Source: Bacteroidales bacterium (lineage in GTDB: Bacteria > Bacteroidota > Bacteroidia > Bacteroidales > UBA1715). Taken from it: a stretch of DNA of 64,000 nt. The stretch spans positions 62,001-126,000 of the forward strand of contig JAFXAU010000009.1 of the NCBI GenBank assembly GCA_017516865.1. The letters are read 5' to 3'. Numbering within the stretch: position 1 is the stretch's first letter; each line of letters opens with the position of its first letter. The notes beneath the pieces are model-generated. The model was not told the origin of the DNA. It saw only the letters and a program-made list of their open reading frames with translations, and did not search any database. The position numbers and the translations under genes were made by a program. Positions 57,601-64,000 of this stretch are shown one piece after another.

Positions 57601-60351
57601 TCAATAGATGTAGTTGTTCGTGTTGACGATTTGCCAACTGTAAGTATTGCACCTGTTACAGAATGTATGAATGTTGAAGCGACAGCGCAGGCGGTTGCTG
57701 AAAAAGGACAAACACCGTATTCATACTTGTGGACTGGAATTGACGGTTTGTCATCGTTGGGCGATAAGGCTTCGTTTACAATTCCAACAGCAGGCTCATA
57801 TAGTGTAAGTGTTCAGGTAATTGATGCAAATCAATGTACGGCCGAAACATCGGCAGATGTGATAATAAAACCAGAATCTGATTTGGCTTTGGATCCGACG
57901 TATTCTGTGTGTGCAAGTGAAGATTTGACGTTAGATATCAATCCACAGGGCATCCCAGGAAATTACACTATGCATTGGGTCGGTGGAGACAGACAACGTA
58001 TTGTTGATTCTACAATTGTTACCCAGTCGGTATTCCGCAGCGATAGTCAAGGCGAGTATACATTATATTATACAATAGCTGACCAATACAATTGTCCAAA
58101 GAAAGAATCGACAACGGTTACTGTATTCCCGGCTGTAAAACTTGCCGACATCGAAGACAAAACTGTCTGCGCAGATGCTTCATTGGATATTACTGCTGAA
58201 ATACTTACAGGTAATCCGTCGTCATTCTCATGGTTAGGTCCTGTTTCTCCTAAAAATGAGAAAACTACTACGTTCACATCTACAAGAGATGGCAAGTACG
58301 AAGTGACGGTAATTGCTGGAGACCAGCATTGTAGCGACGAAAAGAGTTTCAATGTCTCGGTACAGCCGAATCCGCTTGTGGAAATTGTCGGCGCTCCAAT
58401 AAAAGTTGTTGATTACACTGCAACGACAATGTTGACAGCGCAAATCGTTAATTATACAACTTCGCCGTTTACTCATGCGTGGACTGATGAAGCAAATATC
58501 TTGGAAGGTGCAAACACGGCTGCAATAACAACGAAACCGATTTCGGGGACAACGGATTATACATATACGTTGACAGATAAATATGGTTGTACGGCAACGG
58601 CTTCCATTCGTGTGCAGACAGAGTTGTTGCTGCCGAAAATTATGAGATTCTGTGACGGGCGTGAATACGAAGTATCAGCTGATGAAATTGTGGATGCAAA
58701 TGTTGTTTGTTTGACCGACGACGCTCTCAGTCTTTGTCTTGGCGAATCTGCTTATTTGATACCTCAGTTCATTTCAGGAAAGACAGAAAGTCTGACATAC
58801 TATTGGAGAGATGATGAAAATAATTCGTTGGGTACTGACGTGAATATTTTGATAACTCCGAAAAAAGAAGTTACAAAATATACGTTGACGGTAACTAATG
58901 CAGCAGGATTCTCTACGGATGTTTCTTATACTGTTGTCGCTCATCCGTTGCCAACAGCCGAGATAACGGTTTCTCCTGAGTATAAAGGTAATTTCTATAC
59001 AAGAACGAGCTTGGTGATTGATGGAAATCCGTCAAGTTCTGAATATGGCGTGGATTTCGTGTCGCACGCGTGGACAACGAGTGTTGATGTGAATATTGCC
59101 AATCCATCGGCACAAAAGACGGTAATCCGTTCCGAAGAGGAACTCCCTTCGGTAGTATTGAATTATGCTGTGGTCGATAACAATGGATGTAAGGCTGAAA
59201 CATCTCGCGAAATCGCTCTTGTTGATCAAAAAATGCCTGTGATTTTGGGAGATAATGTCTGCGTAAATTCATCTGCTATATATAAGTTAAGCGATACATA
59301 TTCTCCAGGCACTGAATTTATTTGGAGTGTGACAGGTGGAACAATATTGGGCGAGTCAAATACTTCAACTGTTGAGGTAAAATGGACTGAAACAGAAAAC
59401 ACTGTTATTACCGTAAGTGTTTATCCTCCTGACGACAAACCAGTTGAAAATATTGTAAGAACGGTATTTGTTACTCCTTATCCAGATATTACGATTAATG
59501 GCCAAGTTCATGTGTGCGTCGGCGAGACGGCAAATTACGAAGCATTAAATAATATTCCAGAGATGAGTTTGAATTACTCTTGGTCTATAGCCGACGATCA
59601 TGGTGATTTGGTTGACATCAGTTATCCTGTTGCTGACATTGCTTCAATTTTATGGGATAAAGAAGGAAAGGATACTGTTATTTTAAGTGCAATGTATGGA
59701 ACTTGTACCACTCGTGACAGTTTGACGGTGTACATTCATCCGACTCCGAATGCCGATTTTAAATACGCTGCTACCGAAGATGTGTACTTCCTTGAAGAAA
59801 AGCAACTTCGTCATACCGACAGTATTTTTGTTGACAAGGAAGTGACGTTCACTAACTTGACAGGAAAGAGAACAGATTATGAATATTATTGGGACTTCAT
59901 AGGCGACGGCGTTTATACTGAAAATACGTATGATGCGGTATATGAATACGATGAAGCTGGTGATTTCATGGTTTCGTTGATGGTTGTTGAAAATACGTGG
60001 GGTTGTAAGAATGTGGTTGCCAAACCACTGACAGTGGTTCCAAATCCGAACTGCGGTCTTAAATTCCCGAATGCGTTTACTCCTGATTTGAGCGAAAATA
60101 ACACGTTCTATCCTGTATTCAAGGCTGGCGTTTTGGAAACAGGCTATGAACTTCGCGTATACGACCGTTGGGGAACTTTGTTGTGGTCAACGACAGATTT
60201 GTTCGGTGAATGGGACGGCGTATATAAAGGTAGCATCAGCAAACAAGATGTGTATGTTTACCACTGCAAGGCAACGTGCGAAGACATTGATAAATCTACA
60301 GGAAAGCATAGAGTTTTGAATGTCAAAGGCGATGTTACAATCATTCGATAA
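51604..60351 (+). CDS. Giant IgGFc-binding/PKD-repeat adhesin with T9SS type B sorting domain
   Basis: The protein has about 2,915 residues from ATG 51604, or 51622; the frame opens 18 codons earlier at a TTG that gives no better signal. The signal peptide is VVLLVFSVLSFVMGAFAQ. Residues ~30-540 are an IgGFc-binding-type N-terminal domain (LYLRLATQDADADVVVTLP, DKGIYIRSNALITAYYEIAS, LKGQNALGKEFYTPFQN). Then come Ig-like and PKD/SprB-like repeats up to ~59.8 kb (PFTYQWTLS, PYSYLWTG and others), a PKD domain (YWDFIGDGVYTENTYDAVYEY) and a type B sorting domain (FPNAFTPD, VYDRWGTLLW, WDGVYKG). It is secreted and likely surface-held via the T9SS. The IgGFc-type domain hints at binding host or mucin-like glycoproteins, but the ligand is inference. 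Confidence 0.9.
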   Translation: MKIQSYMNAQNRWYKRVVLLVFSVLSFVMGAFAQVDFEFWFAAPYGNMDHAPQYPEGYQYKVGGRPLYLRLATQDADADVVVTLPALGLTIANIHIEANGTASVDLTPFIDNIQCSKSGNEIEDKGIYIRSNALITAYYEIASVLNTDIFSLKGQNALGKEFYTPFQNKMSNDTYHNEGMGEERPTSEFPHQGGVNGNHISDSAFSYIVIVATQDNTVVNITPTANCVGISAGSTKSVRLDRGQTYVVRAKGQDVNSRLSGTHIVSTKPIAVTIGEDSAYPDYYTKSGDCEDYIGDQIVPVAVTGRDYVIFQGKGFKSSAQGGNQGNDFKEIATITATKDNTVVSVNGAQYGPTLSKGQTISIEIEENDLYTFIHANNPVYAFQISGYQCEVAGAILPSIEMCTGSYKMGFVRTYGSQNAQEFYMNLMVKGDGEHDFLLNGAKSDVIENATFEQVDGMDWKVARIPFSQSEMPEGAYFIQNTTSLFHMGMMNSTSHDWGDGQGYRLMGSMYGYFSRFTDNNPSSIIVNNNDTIITVTRNTKVSLLADGGYKFNWVGYMWDGYDWAEMDSPYYLNKTNVENPYAVIDPVGVYKYTATITTACYGDVERSVLIRVVEPVDLNTVYDTVCYTPGLSPNNDQSQYYNLFNLNDTIVGRKGLVTGFYVDHFDKFIDGSEVVWDDYESNRKYVAKVPTSPSGNGTLTTASNPEPTSPVNSSETVGHLVRTSGNGPTQTEQLSVWCDYDVSSAPLNLNYGSKFSFDIRYDSVSTTWCNSDHQIYMELFDGNGNTASLFLTSLPTVSSNSGYSEDMPLEWQHLEADFSPFLDQLGPVTTVRIRAYLSGGWVYNYGYYIDNMTYYTSPHMETILNRDAKEYTITDKDSLYAIVRNNFEVTRSDTSMVYLTVRNPGIEKRTVQLGDTCATEGNLLKEFNLTDYNYATGGALVADRLWYLDYQRTKPVENPEFVDVQAGETIFYVYVDDECVDIPGELVLHVYPIPTVTDNEITVCEIPSLGGDQGLVNLTTSRNLVTTDNSATVMWYSDYACTKLVASPESVPVTDNTKFYAKVFYSADCSAFATLTVNVTPLDDIKFDNFSICEDAEPIALTATPSGGEYSGAGVTLASFNPKTAGTGDHEISYTITNDGCSDTKKATVTVNPQVTVTLENTSGKLQKGQTANLKATVSPASSDYSYTWTDASKLASTSTLTPTTVSLQEPTYYTIEVVNTKTTCSASAKVLVDVYAPVKVALEVEPVCAGKDVEIDANRTGGTGPFTYQWTLSPSVPFTQKNDSVIVIPNVQSDVSVTVKVTDNTENDVVTDTKTQVVYANPTITLSDATVCQGDALALNPEVSGGTPAYTYSWTGDTDILTTAASAQNATVNTKDNVGSYYLTFGVTDKNLCKDEKQISVKVNQKPVVKAAVDTTVSCYGNEVKLTGSVVTGSSNGAKHQWISSSMSTSSLSSTDVPNPVFASYISGVHFFQYIMEDANGCKDTSDVVSIRNEPRPKVTIDAVDDQCVSDLGVTLSANPKVEGVSSATFTYNWTGDVTSTDSNPILDISTPGTKNVSLYVKANNGCISDTASIQVVVNANPLAEIVTKDLSVCAQDTINLRANTSSGNVTYKWETMAKLLSDEGSSVQVIPANPSDDEFEYTVNLTVTDNNTNCFSKTSTKLTSLRLPEISLGDDFSLCDGDTIALVPLIKYAYGNNYTTSWFLDTLQLSSTDVLNPIYTQVGTKTYTIGIQIKDGNGCVTDDELQISGWQNPTANAGEDRIEDWGTPFTLNGSATGGTAPYSYLWSPADSLTSAANIQNPTSSILETTIYTLQVTDDNGCKGSDEVIVTIIGQPLKVTIVQKPDPYCFGNTVTLEAIPSGGTGEYTYEWYNVSDPSTIIATTKSIDVAPTEITAYKVVLNSVGIKHFDPTSATHTVIVNALPVISVMGQGDLHVCQGNTINIISSISGVAPYKYQWIDSNSPIIVQTENYLFNNSQVVGNKTVKLIVTDAIGCTDSIDVVVRVDDLPTVSIAPVTECMNVEATAQAVAEKGQTPYSYLWTGIDGLSSLGDKASFTIPTAGSYSVSVQVIDANQCTAETSADVIIKPESDLALDPTYSVCASEDLTLDINPQGIPGNYTMHWVGGDRQRIVDSTIVTQSVFRSDSQGEYTLYYTIADQYNCPKKESTTVTVFPAVKLADIEDKTVCADASLDITAEILTGNPSSFSWLGPVSPKNEKTTTFTSTRDGKYEVTVIAGDQHCSDEKSFNVSVQPNPLVEIVGAPIKVVDYTATTMLTAQIVNYTTSPFTHAWTDEANILEGANTAAITTKPISGTTDYTYTLTDKYGCTATASIRVQTELLLPKIMRFCDGREYEVSADEIVDANVVCLTDDALSLCLGESAYLIPQFISGKTESLTYYWRDDENNSLGTDVNILITPKKEVTKYTLTVTNAAGFSTDVSYTVVAHPLPTAEITVSPEYKGNFYTRTSLVIDGNPSSSEYGVDFVSHAWTTSVDVNIANPSAQKTVIRSEEELPSVVLNYAVVDNNGCKAETSREIALVDQKMPVILGDNVCVNSSAIYKLSDTYSPGTEFIWSVTGGTILGESNTSTVEVKWTETENTVITVSVYPPDDKPVENIVRTVFVTPYPDITINGQVHVCVGETANYEALNNIPEMSLNYSWSIADDHGDLVDISYPVADIASILWDKEGKDTVILSAMYGTCTTRDSLTVYIHPTPNADFKYAATEDVYFLEEKQLRHTDSIFVDKEVTFTNLTGKRTDYEYYWDFIGDGVYTENTYDAVYEYDEAGDFMVSLMVVENTWGCKNVVAKPLTVVPNPNCGLKFPNAFTPDLSENNTFYPVFKAGVLETGYELRVYDRWGTLLWSTTDLFGEWDGVYKGSISKQDVYVYHCKATCEDIDKSTGKHRVLNVKGDVTIIR

Positions 60352-60371
60352 ATGATTTGTTCTAAATAATG

Positions 60372-60403
60372 AGCGGAACGGATTTTCTGTTCCGCTTTTT
60401 TTT
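60372..60403 (+). terminator. Terminator after the giant adhesin, abutting the metF -7 box
   Basis: AGCGGAAC (60372-60379) pairs with GTTCCGCT (60389-60396) and is followed by a run of T to 60403. The TATTTTTG box that could serve metF starts at 60403, in the same tract. Confidence 0.88.
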
Positions 60404-60429
60404 ATTTTTGCACCCAAATAATTACATAT

Positions 60430-61359
60430 ATGAATATTGCTGAAATAATTCGTAATACGACAAAACCGTTGTTCTCGTTCGAGGTGTTACCACCGCTGAA
60501 AGGAACAAGCATCGAAAGTATTTACAGAACAATCGACCCTCTGTTGGAGTTTAATCCTCAGTTTATCAATATCACTACACATTGCGAACAATATGATTCG
60601 ACGGGAAAACGCACGCGGAAACGTCCAGGTACGGTCGCTGTGGCAGCTGCAATAAAGCATAAATATAATATTCCTGTGGTTCCTCATATTCTTTGTGGTG
60701 GTTTTACCCGCGAAGAAACGGAATATGTATTGATAGATTTGAATTTCCTCGAAATTCACAATTTGCTTGTCCTACGAGGCGATGGAAGAAATAAAGAACA
60801 CTATCAGCCCGAAGATGGAGGAAACCGTTATGCGGTTGATTTATTGCATCAAATCAACGACATGAATCAGGGAAAATATCTTTCTGACGAAAATCCAAAT
60901 ACTTCGGTAAAAACATCGTTTTATTGCGGTGTTGCCGGTTATCCAGAAAAACATTACTCGGCAACGTCGTTAGATGAAGATATTAAGAATTTGAAAGCAA
61001 AGGTCGATGCTGGTGCTCAATACATTGTGACGCAAATGTTTTTTGACAATGAAAAATACTATGAATTTGTCAAAAAATGTCGTGCTATTGGCATAACTGT
61101 GCCTATCATACCAGGATTGAAGCCAATTGGGTTTAAAACTCAAGTCGACGTGCTTCCTAAAATATTTGCCTGTCATTTGCCAGAAGAACTTGAAAAGAAT
61201 CTCCGTCAATGTAAAACTGATGCCGACGCCGCACGTGTCGGAACAGCGTGGTCAATTCAGCAAGCTAAAGAACTGATTAAATTCGGCGTACCGTCGCTCC
61301 ATTGGTTCACGTATTCTGATCCGTCGCAAGTAGTTGAAATTGCAAAAGCCGTATATTGA
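60430..61359 (+). CDS. metF: Methylenetetrahydrofolate reductase
   Basis: The protein has 309 residues. It reduces 5,10-methylene-tetrahydrofolate to 5-methyl-tetrahydrofolate with FAD, feeding methionine synthesis. The TIM-barrel family features are visible: FSFEVLPPLKG with the conserved Glu, FINITTH, HILCGGFTREE, NLLVLRGDG (FAD site), GVAGYPEKHY, QYIVTQMFFDNEKYYEFV and VPIIPGLKPI. The length matches bacterial MetF. The ATG at 60430 is the first possible start after the terminator. Its TGA overlaps the next gene's ATG by one base (TGATG), so the pair is co-translated; no functional link between the two is known. Confidence 0.97.
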   Translation: MNIAEIIRNTTKPLFSFEVLPPLKGTSIESIYRTIDPLLEFNPQFINITTHCEQYDSTGKRTRKRPGTVAVAAAIKHKYNIPVVPHILCGGFTREETEYVLIDLNFLEIHNLLVLRGDGRNKEHYQPEDGGNRYAVDLLHQINDMNQGKYLSDENPNTSVKTSFYCGVAGYPEKHYSATSLDEDIKNLKAKVDAGAQYIVTQMFFDNEKYYEFVKKCRAIGITVPIIPGLKPIGFKTQVDVLPKIFACHLPEELEKNLRQCKTDADAARVGTAWSIQQAKELIKFGVPSLHWFTYSDPSQVVEIAKAVY

Positions 61360-63257
61360 TGATTTCCATAAATAATTTAGCGGTACGATTTGGTGGTTTC
61401 ACCTTGTTCGACGAGGTTTCGGTAATGATTTCCGACCAAGATAAAATTGGACTTGTCGGACGAAACGGAGCAGGCAAATCGACATTATTGAAAATTATTG
61501 CAAAACAGGAAGAACCTTCCGAAGGCGAAGTTGTAATTTCTGCCGATTGGAAAGTCGGCTATCTTCCGCAGACTATGAAAGTTTCTGATGGGAAAACTGT
61601 GCTGGAAGAAGTTAGAACTGCTTTTCAGGAATTGAATGCCATGCAGGCACAATTGGATGCCCTTAATGCCGAATTGGCGGAACGCACTGATTATGAATCA
61701 GATTCTTATTTGAAGTTGATTCACAAAGTCACTGAATTGTCGGATCAGTTGGAAATGCAGGGCGGAAGTTCTGTGGAAGGCGAAATTGAGCAAATGCTGA
61801 TTGGCCTTGGATTTTCCCGCTCGGATTTCAATAGAAAGACCTCGGAGTTCAGCGGTGGCTGGCGAATGCGTATAGAATTGGTGAAAATACTGCTTCGTCG
61901 TCCACAGGTCTTGTTGCTCGACGAACCGACCAACCACCTCGACATTGTTTCCATTCAGTGGCTCGAACGCTTCCTGATGCAGTATAAGGGTGCAATTATT
62001 CTTATATCGCACGATAGACGCTTCTTGGATGCGGTAACAAAGAAAACGTTTGAAATTAGTTTGAATAAGCTGGTTGTGTACCCGGCTCCGTATTCGCAAT
62101 ATCTTGTGTTAAAGGAAGAACGCTACGAACAGCAGCTTGCAGCATACGAGAATCAGCAGAAAATGATTGCCGACACGGAAAAGTTCATCGAACGATTTCG
62201 TTACAAAGCCACAAAATCTGTCCAAGTTCAGTCTCGTATAAAGCAATTGGAAAAGATTGACCGACTCGAGATTGAAAAACCGGAAACGGGAACATTTAAA
62301 ATACAGTTTCCTTCAGCTCCGCGCTCGGGAACGATTGTGGTCAAGGCCGAGCAGGTTACGAAAAAGTATGGTGAGAAAACGGTGCTGGATTCTGTTGATT
62401 TTTCGGTGGAACGAGGACAAAAAATTGCTTTAGTCGGAAAAAACGGCGAAGGAAAATCGACGTTGATAAAGTGTATTTTGGGCGAAATCCCGCACGAAGG
62501 TTCTATTCAACTCGGACATAATGTTAATGTCGGCTATTTTGCTCAGAACCAAGACGAAATATTAGACGAAAATGCAACCGTGTTCGAAACGCTCGACAAG
62601 ATTGCGGTGGGTGATATTCGGATGAAACTCCGCGACATTCTTGGAGCATTCTTTTTCAGTGGCGAAGACGTCGATAAAAAAGTGAAAGTGCTTTCGGGTG
62701 GTGAGCGGAACCGCTTGGCAATGGCAAAATTGATGCTTCAGCCATATAATCTGCTCATTCTTGACGAACCGACCAACCATTTGGACATTCCTTCAAAAGA
62801 AGTACTGAAACAGGCTCTTTTAAAGTACGATGGCACGTTGGTGATTGTTTCCCACGACCGTGATTTTTTGAACGGTCTCGCTTCGAATATTTATGAGGTG
62901 AAAAATACTCATGTAAAGGAAGTAATGGGCGACTTGCAGGTGTATTTGAATATGCTCAATCAAGAAATGATGCAGTCGGCAAAACCTGTAAACACGGAAG
63001 AAAAAAAGGATTCGACCTCAAAACAAGATTATCAGCGTCAGAAGGAGAAAGAACGCGAAAGCAGAAAGTTGCAGTCGCAGATTGCTAAAATAGAATCACA
63101 GATTCAAGATTTGGAAAATCAGGTTCACGAAATGAATTTGAAATTCATAGAAGATTCGGCAAATGTTACGCAGGACGATTACAAACGTCATGCGGAACTA
63201 CAGGAGCAGATTGATGTTCTTACGATGCAATGGGACGAATTGGTAAGCAAAATGTAG
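61359..63257 (+). CDS. ABC-F family ATPase
   Basis: The protein has 632 residues from ATG 61359, which overlaps the metF stop; the TTG three bases earlier is not needed. Two ATPase domains are fused in one chain. The first has Walker A VGRNGAGKST, signature FSGGWRMR and Walker B VLLLDEPTNHLD. The second has VGKNGEGKST, LSGGERNR and LLILDEPTNHLD. The inter-domain linker (RYKATKSVQVQSRIKQLEKI) is the P-site tRNA-interaction motif. The C-terminal ~90 residues form a coiled coil (LQSQIAKIESQIQDLENQVHEM) as in Uup/YdiF types. ABC-F proteins bind the ribosomal E site and relieve stalls; there are no membrane helices. Antibiotic-resistance subfamily membership cannot be decided from this. Confidence 0.95.
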   Translation: MISINNLAVRFGGFTLFDEVSVMISDQDKIGLVGRNGAGKSTLLKIIAKQEEPSEGEVVISADWKVGYLPQTMKVSDGKTVLEEVRTAFQELNAMQAQLDALNAELAERTDYESDSYLKLIHKVTELSDQLEMQGGSSVEGEIEQMLIGLGFSRSDFNRKTSEFSGGWRMRIELVKILLRRPQVLLLDEPTNHLDIVSIQWLERFLMQYKGAIILISHDRRFLDAVTKKTFEISLNKLVVYPAPYSQYLVLKEERYEQQLAAYENQQKMIADTEKFIERFRYKATKSVQVQSRIKQLEKIDRLEIEKPETGTFKIQFPSAPRSGTIVVKAEQVTKKYGEKTVLDSVDFSVERGQKIALVGKNGEGKSTLIKCILGEIPHEGSIQLGHNVNVGYFAQNQDEILDENATVFETLDKIAVGDIRMKLRDILGAFFFSGEDVDKKVKVLSGGERNRLAMAKLMLQPYNLLILDEPTNHLDIPSKEVLKQALLKYDGTLVIVSHDRDFLNGLASNIYEVKNTHVKEVMGDLQVYLNMLNQEMMQSAKPVNTEEKKDSTSKQDYQRQKEKERESRKLQSQIAKIESQIQDLENQVHEMNLKFIEDSANVTQDDYKRHAELQEQIDVLTMQWDELVSKM

Positions 63258-63260
63258 GTG

Positions 63261-64000
63261 TTACCACGTTCTTGCTCTCGTTCCTTTTTTCTTTCGGGCA
63301 GCTTCTGCTTTTTTGTTTTTTAGCACAATAGCGGCAAATGTTTCTTGAAAATTATCCGCAGGCGTCGGTGCCGAAATCATTTCGATTTTTCCAGTTTTAT
63401 CAAGCAACATATATGTCGGCATGCCTCGTAGCTTGTACTGACGACCAATTTCGGGATTGTCGCCGGCATAGAGAAATGCCCAGTTATATTGTGGATTCGC
63501 CTTTTTGAATGAACGGAAATCTTCAAAAGTTTTCTCGTAACTCAACGTAACGACATACAAATCTTTTTTAGTTTTTTCGTTCATTTTTCTTAAAACCTTG
63601 TAATCTTTTATACAGGCATAATTTTCTGAACGACAGAAATTTAAATATACGTATTTCCCCTTGAATTTCTCCAAAGTGTACAATACGCTGTCTTGATTGT
63701 ACAATTCAAAATACGGAGCGTTGTCGTGAAATTCGAGAGCCGTATGTTTTTGTTTTATATTTTCTGCAATTTTCTTGTGTTCGGGAATAGTCGACATAAT
63801 TATGACTGAATCCAATGTTTGATAGACTGGCGCAGGCGGGAATACATCGGGGTCGCGGAGACAGTCGTCGAGACATTGGAGAAGGAATAGTTCCTTGAGC
63901 GTATCGTTTCTAAATGCAATGAATTTCTCCATCGATTTCTTGAACATAGTCGGACTTTTCCCGTAAATAATGTCGATTTTTAGATTCTTTCCGATGTCTC
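63261..64000 (-). CDS. Thioredoxin-like (TlpA-type) protein, 5' truncated by window edge
   Basis: The frame is open through the window end with residues before the Met at 63947 (DIGKNLKIDIIYGKSPT), so the true start is outside. About 245 residues are seen: a helical region, then a thioredoxin fold (VLYTLEKFKGKYVYLNF, DLYVVTLSYEK, LRGMPTYMLLDKTGKIE with the cis-Pro loop). The place of the redox CxxC reads N-Y-A-C: the first Cys is replaced by Asn, with a separate Cys seven residues before. Normal dithiol exchange is therefore unlikely, and it may be a monothiol or a structural relative. The basic tail is KKAEAARKKKGTRARTW. It is convergent with the ABC-F gene, 3 nt apart. Probably periplasmic, but the signal is not visible. 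Confidence 0.85.
   Translation of the reverse strand, partial: DIGKNLKIDIIYGKSPTMFKKSMEKFIAFRNDTLKELFLLQCLDDCLRDPDVFPPAPVYQTLDSVIIMSTIPEHKKIAENIKQKHTALEFHDNAPYFELYNQDSVLYTLEKFKGKYVYLNFCRSENYACIKDYKVLRKMNEKTKKDLYVVTLSYEKTFEDFRSFKKANPQYNWAFLYAGDNPEIGRQYKLRGMPTYMLLDKTGKIEMISAPTPADNFQETFAAIVLKNKKAEAARKKKGTRARTW

Overview
The window reads as an AT-rich chromosome segment of a Bacteroidetes, most likely an order Bacteroidales member that carries a type IX secretion system (T9SS). The evidence is direct. There are five very large or mid-sized secreted proteins with type A or type B T9SS sorting domains, a PorP/SprF-family outer-membrane protein, a PorE-like TPR/propeller/OmpA lipoprotein-type protein, a DUF4296 lipoprotein, and promoters of the Bacteroidetes form TTG-N19/20-TAnnTTTG (sites at 13755, 14527, 23568, 24626 and 48391). 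No tRNA, rRNA or CRISPR array was seen.

Layout. Positions 2-11191 hold the 3' part of a giant Ig/PKD-rich type A T9SS adhesin, then hisS. Positions 12.6-15.9 kb are an accessory patch: a BRO-N/Fic fusion, a HigBA-type toxin-antitoxin pair, an MNT/HEPN pair and a lone Xre regulator, laced with copies of a 28-bp palindrome. Positions 15.9-23.5 kb encode a second giant type A protein. Positions 23.5-25.7 kb hold two RhuM-family genes. The first is intact with a phospholipase D-like C-terminus; the second is broken, its middle replaced by a GIY-YIG nuclease gene and a nested inverted-repeat element. lysC and lptB follow on the minus strand.

Positions 27.9-35.5 kb are a SprB-like type B adhesin, porP/sprF and a DUF4296 lipoprotein with overlapping ends, followed by uvrC. 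Positions 37.3-38.8 kb hold a DUF4143 ATPase preceded by three 32-bp-period direct repeats. Minus-strand genes then run from 38.8 to 48.2 kb: a uracil-DNA-glycosylase-like protein, a secreted FGE-like protein, a probable structured RNA, an ExbB/4TM/ExbD/ExbD proton-motor operon, and a TPR plus PorE-like operon. Positions 48.4-60.4 kb hold a small type A secreted protein, a ClC chloride transporter or channel, and a 2.9-thousand-residue IgGFc-binding/type B adhesin. metF, an ABC-F ATPase and a 5'-truncated thioredoxin-like gene close the window.

How the parts fit. Most of the coding capacity is cell-surface material exported through the T9SS. The PorP-like and PorE-like proteins are the kind of outer-membrane partners that anchor or gate such export, and the ExbBD operon supplies proton-motive energy to the envelope. 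The accessory islands (toxin-antitoxin, Fic, RhuM, GIY-YIG) sit between housekeeping genes. They share a family of at least ten palindromes that lie just downstream of stop codons and show paired arm changes.
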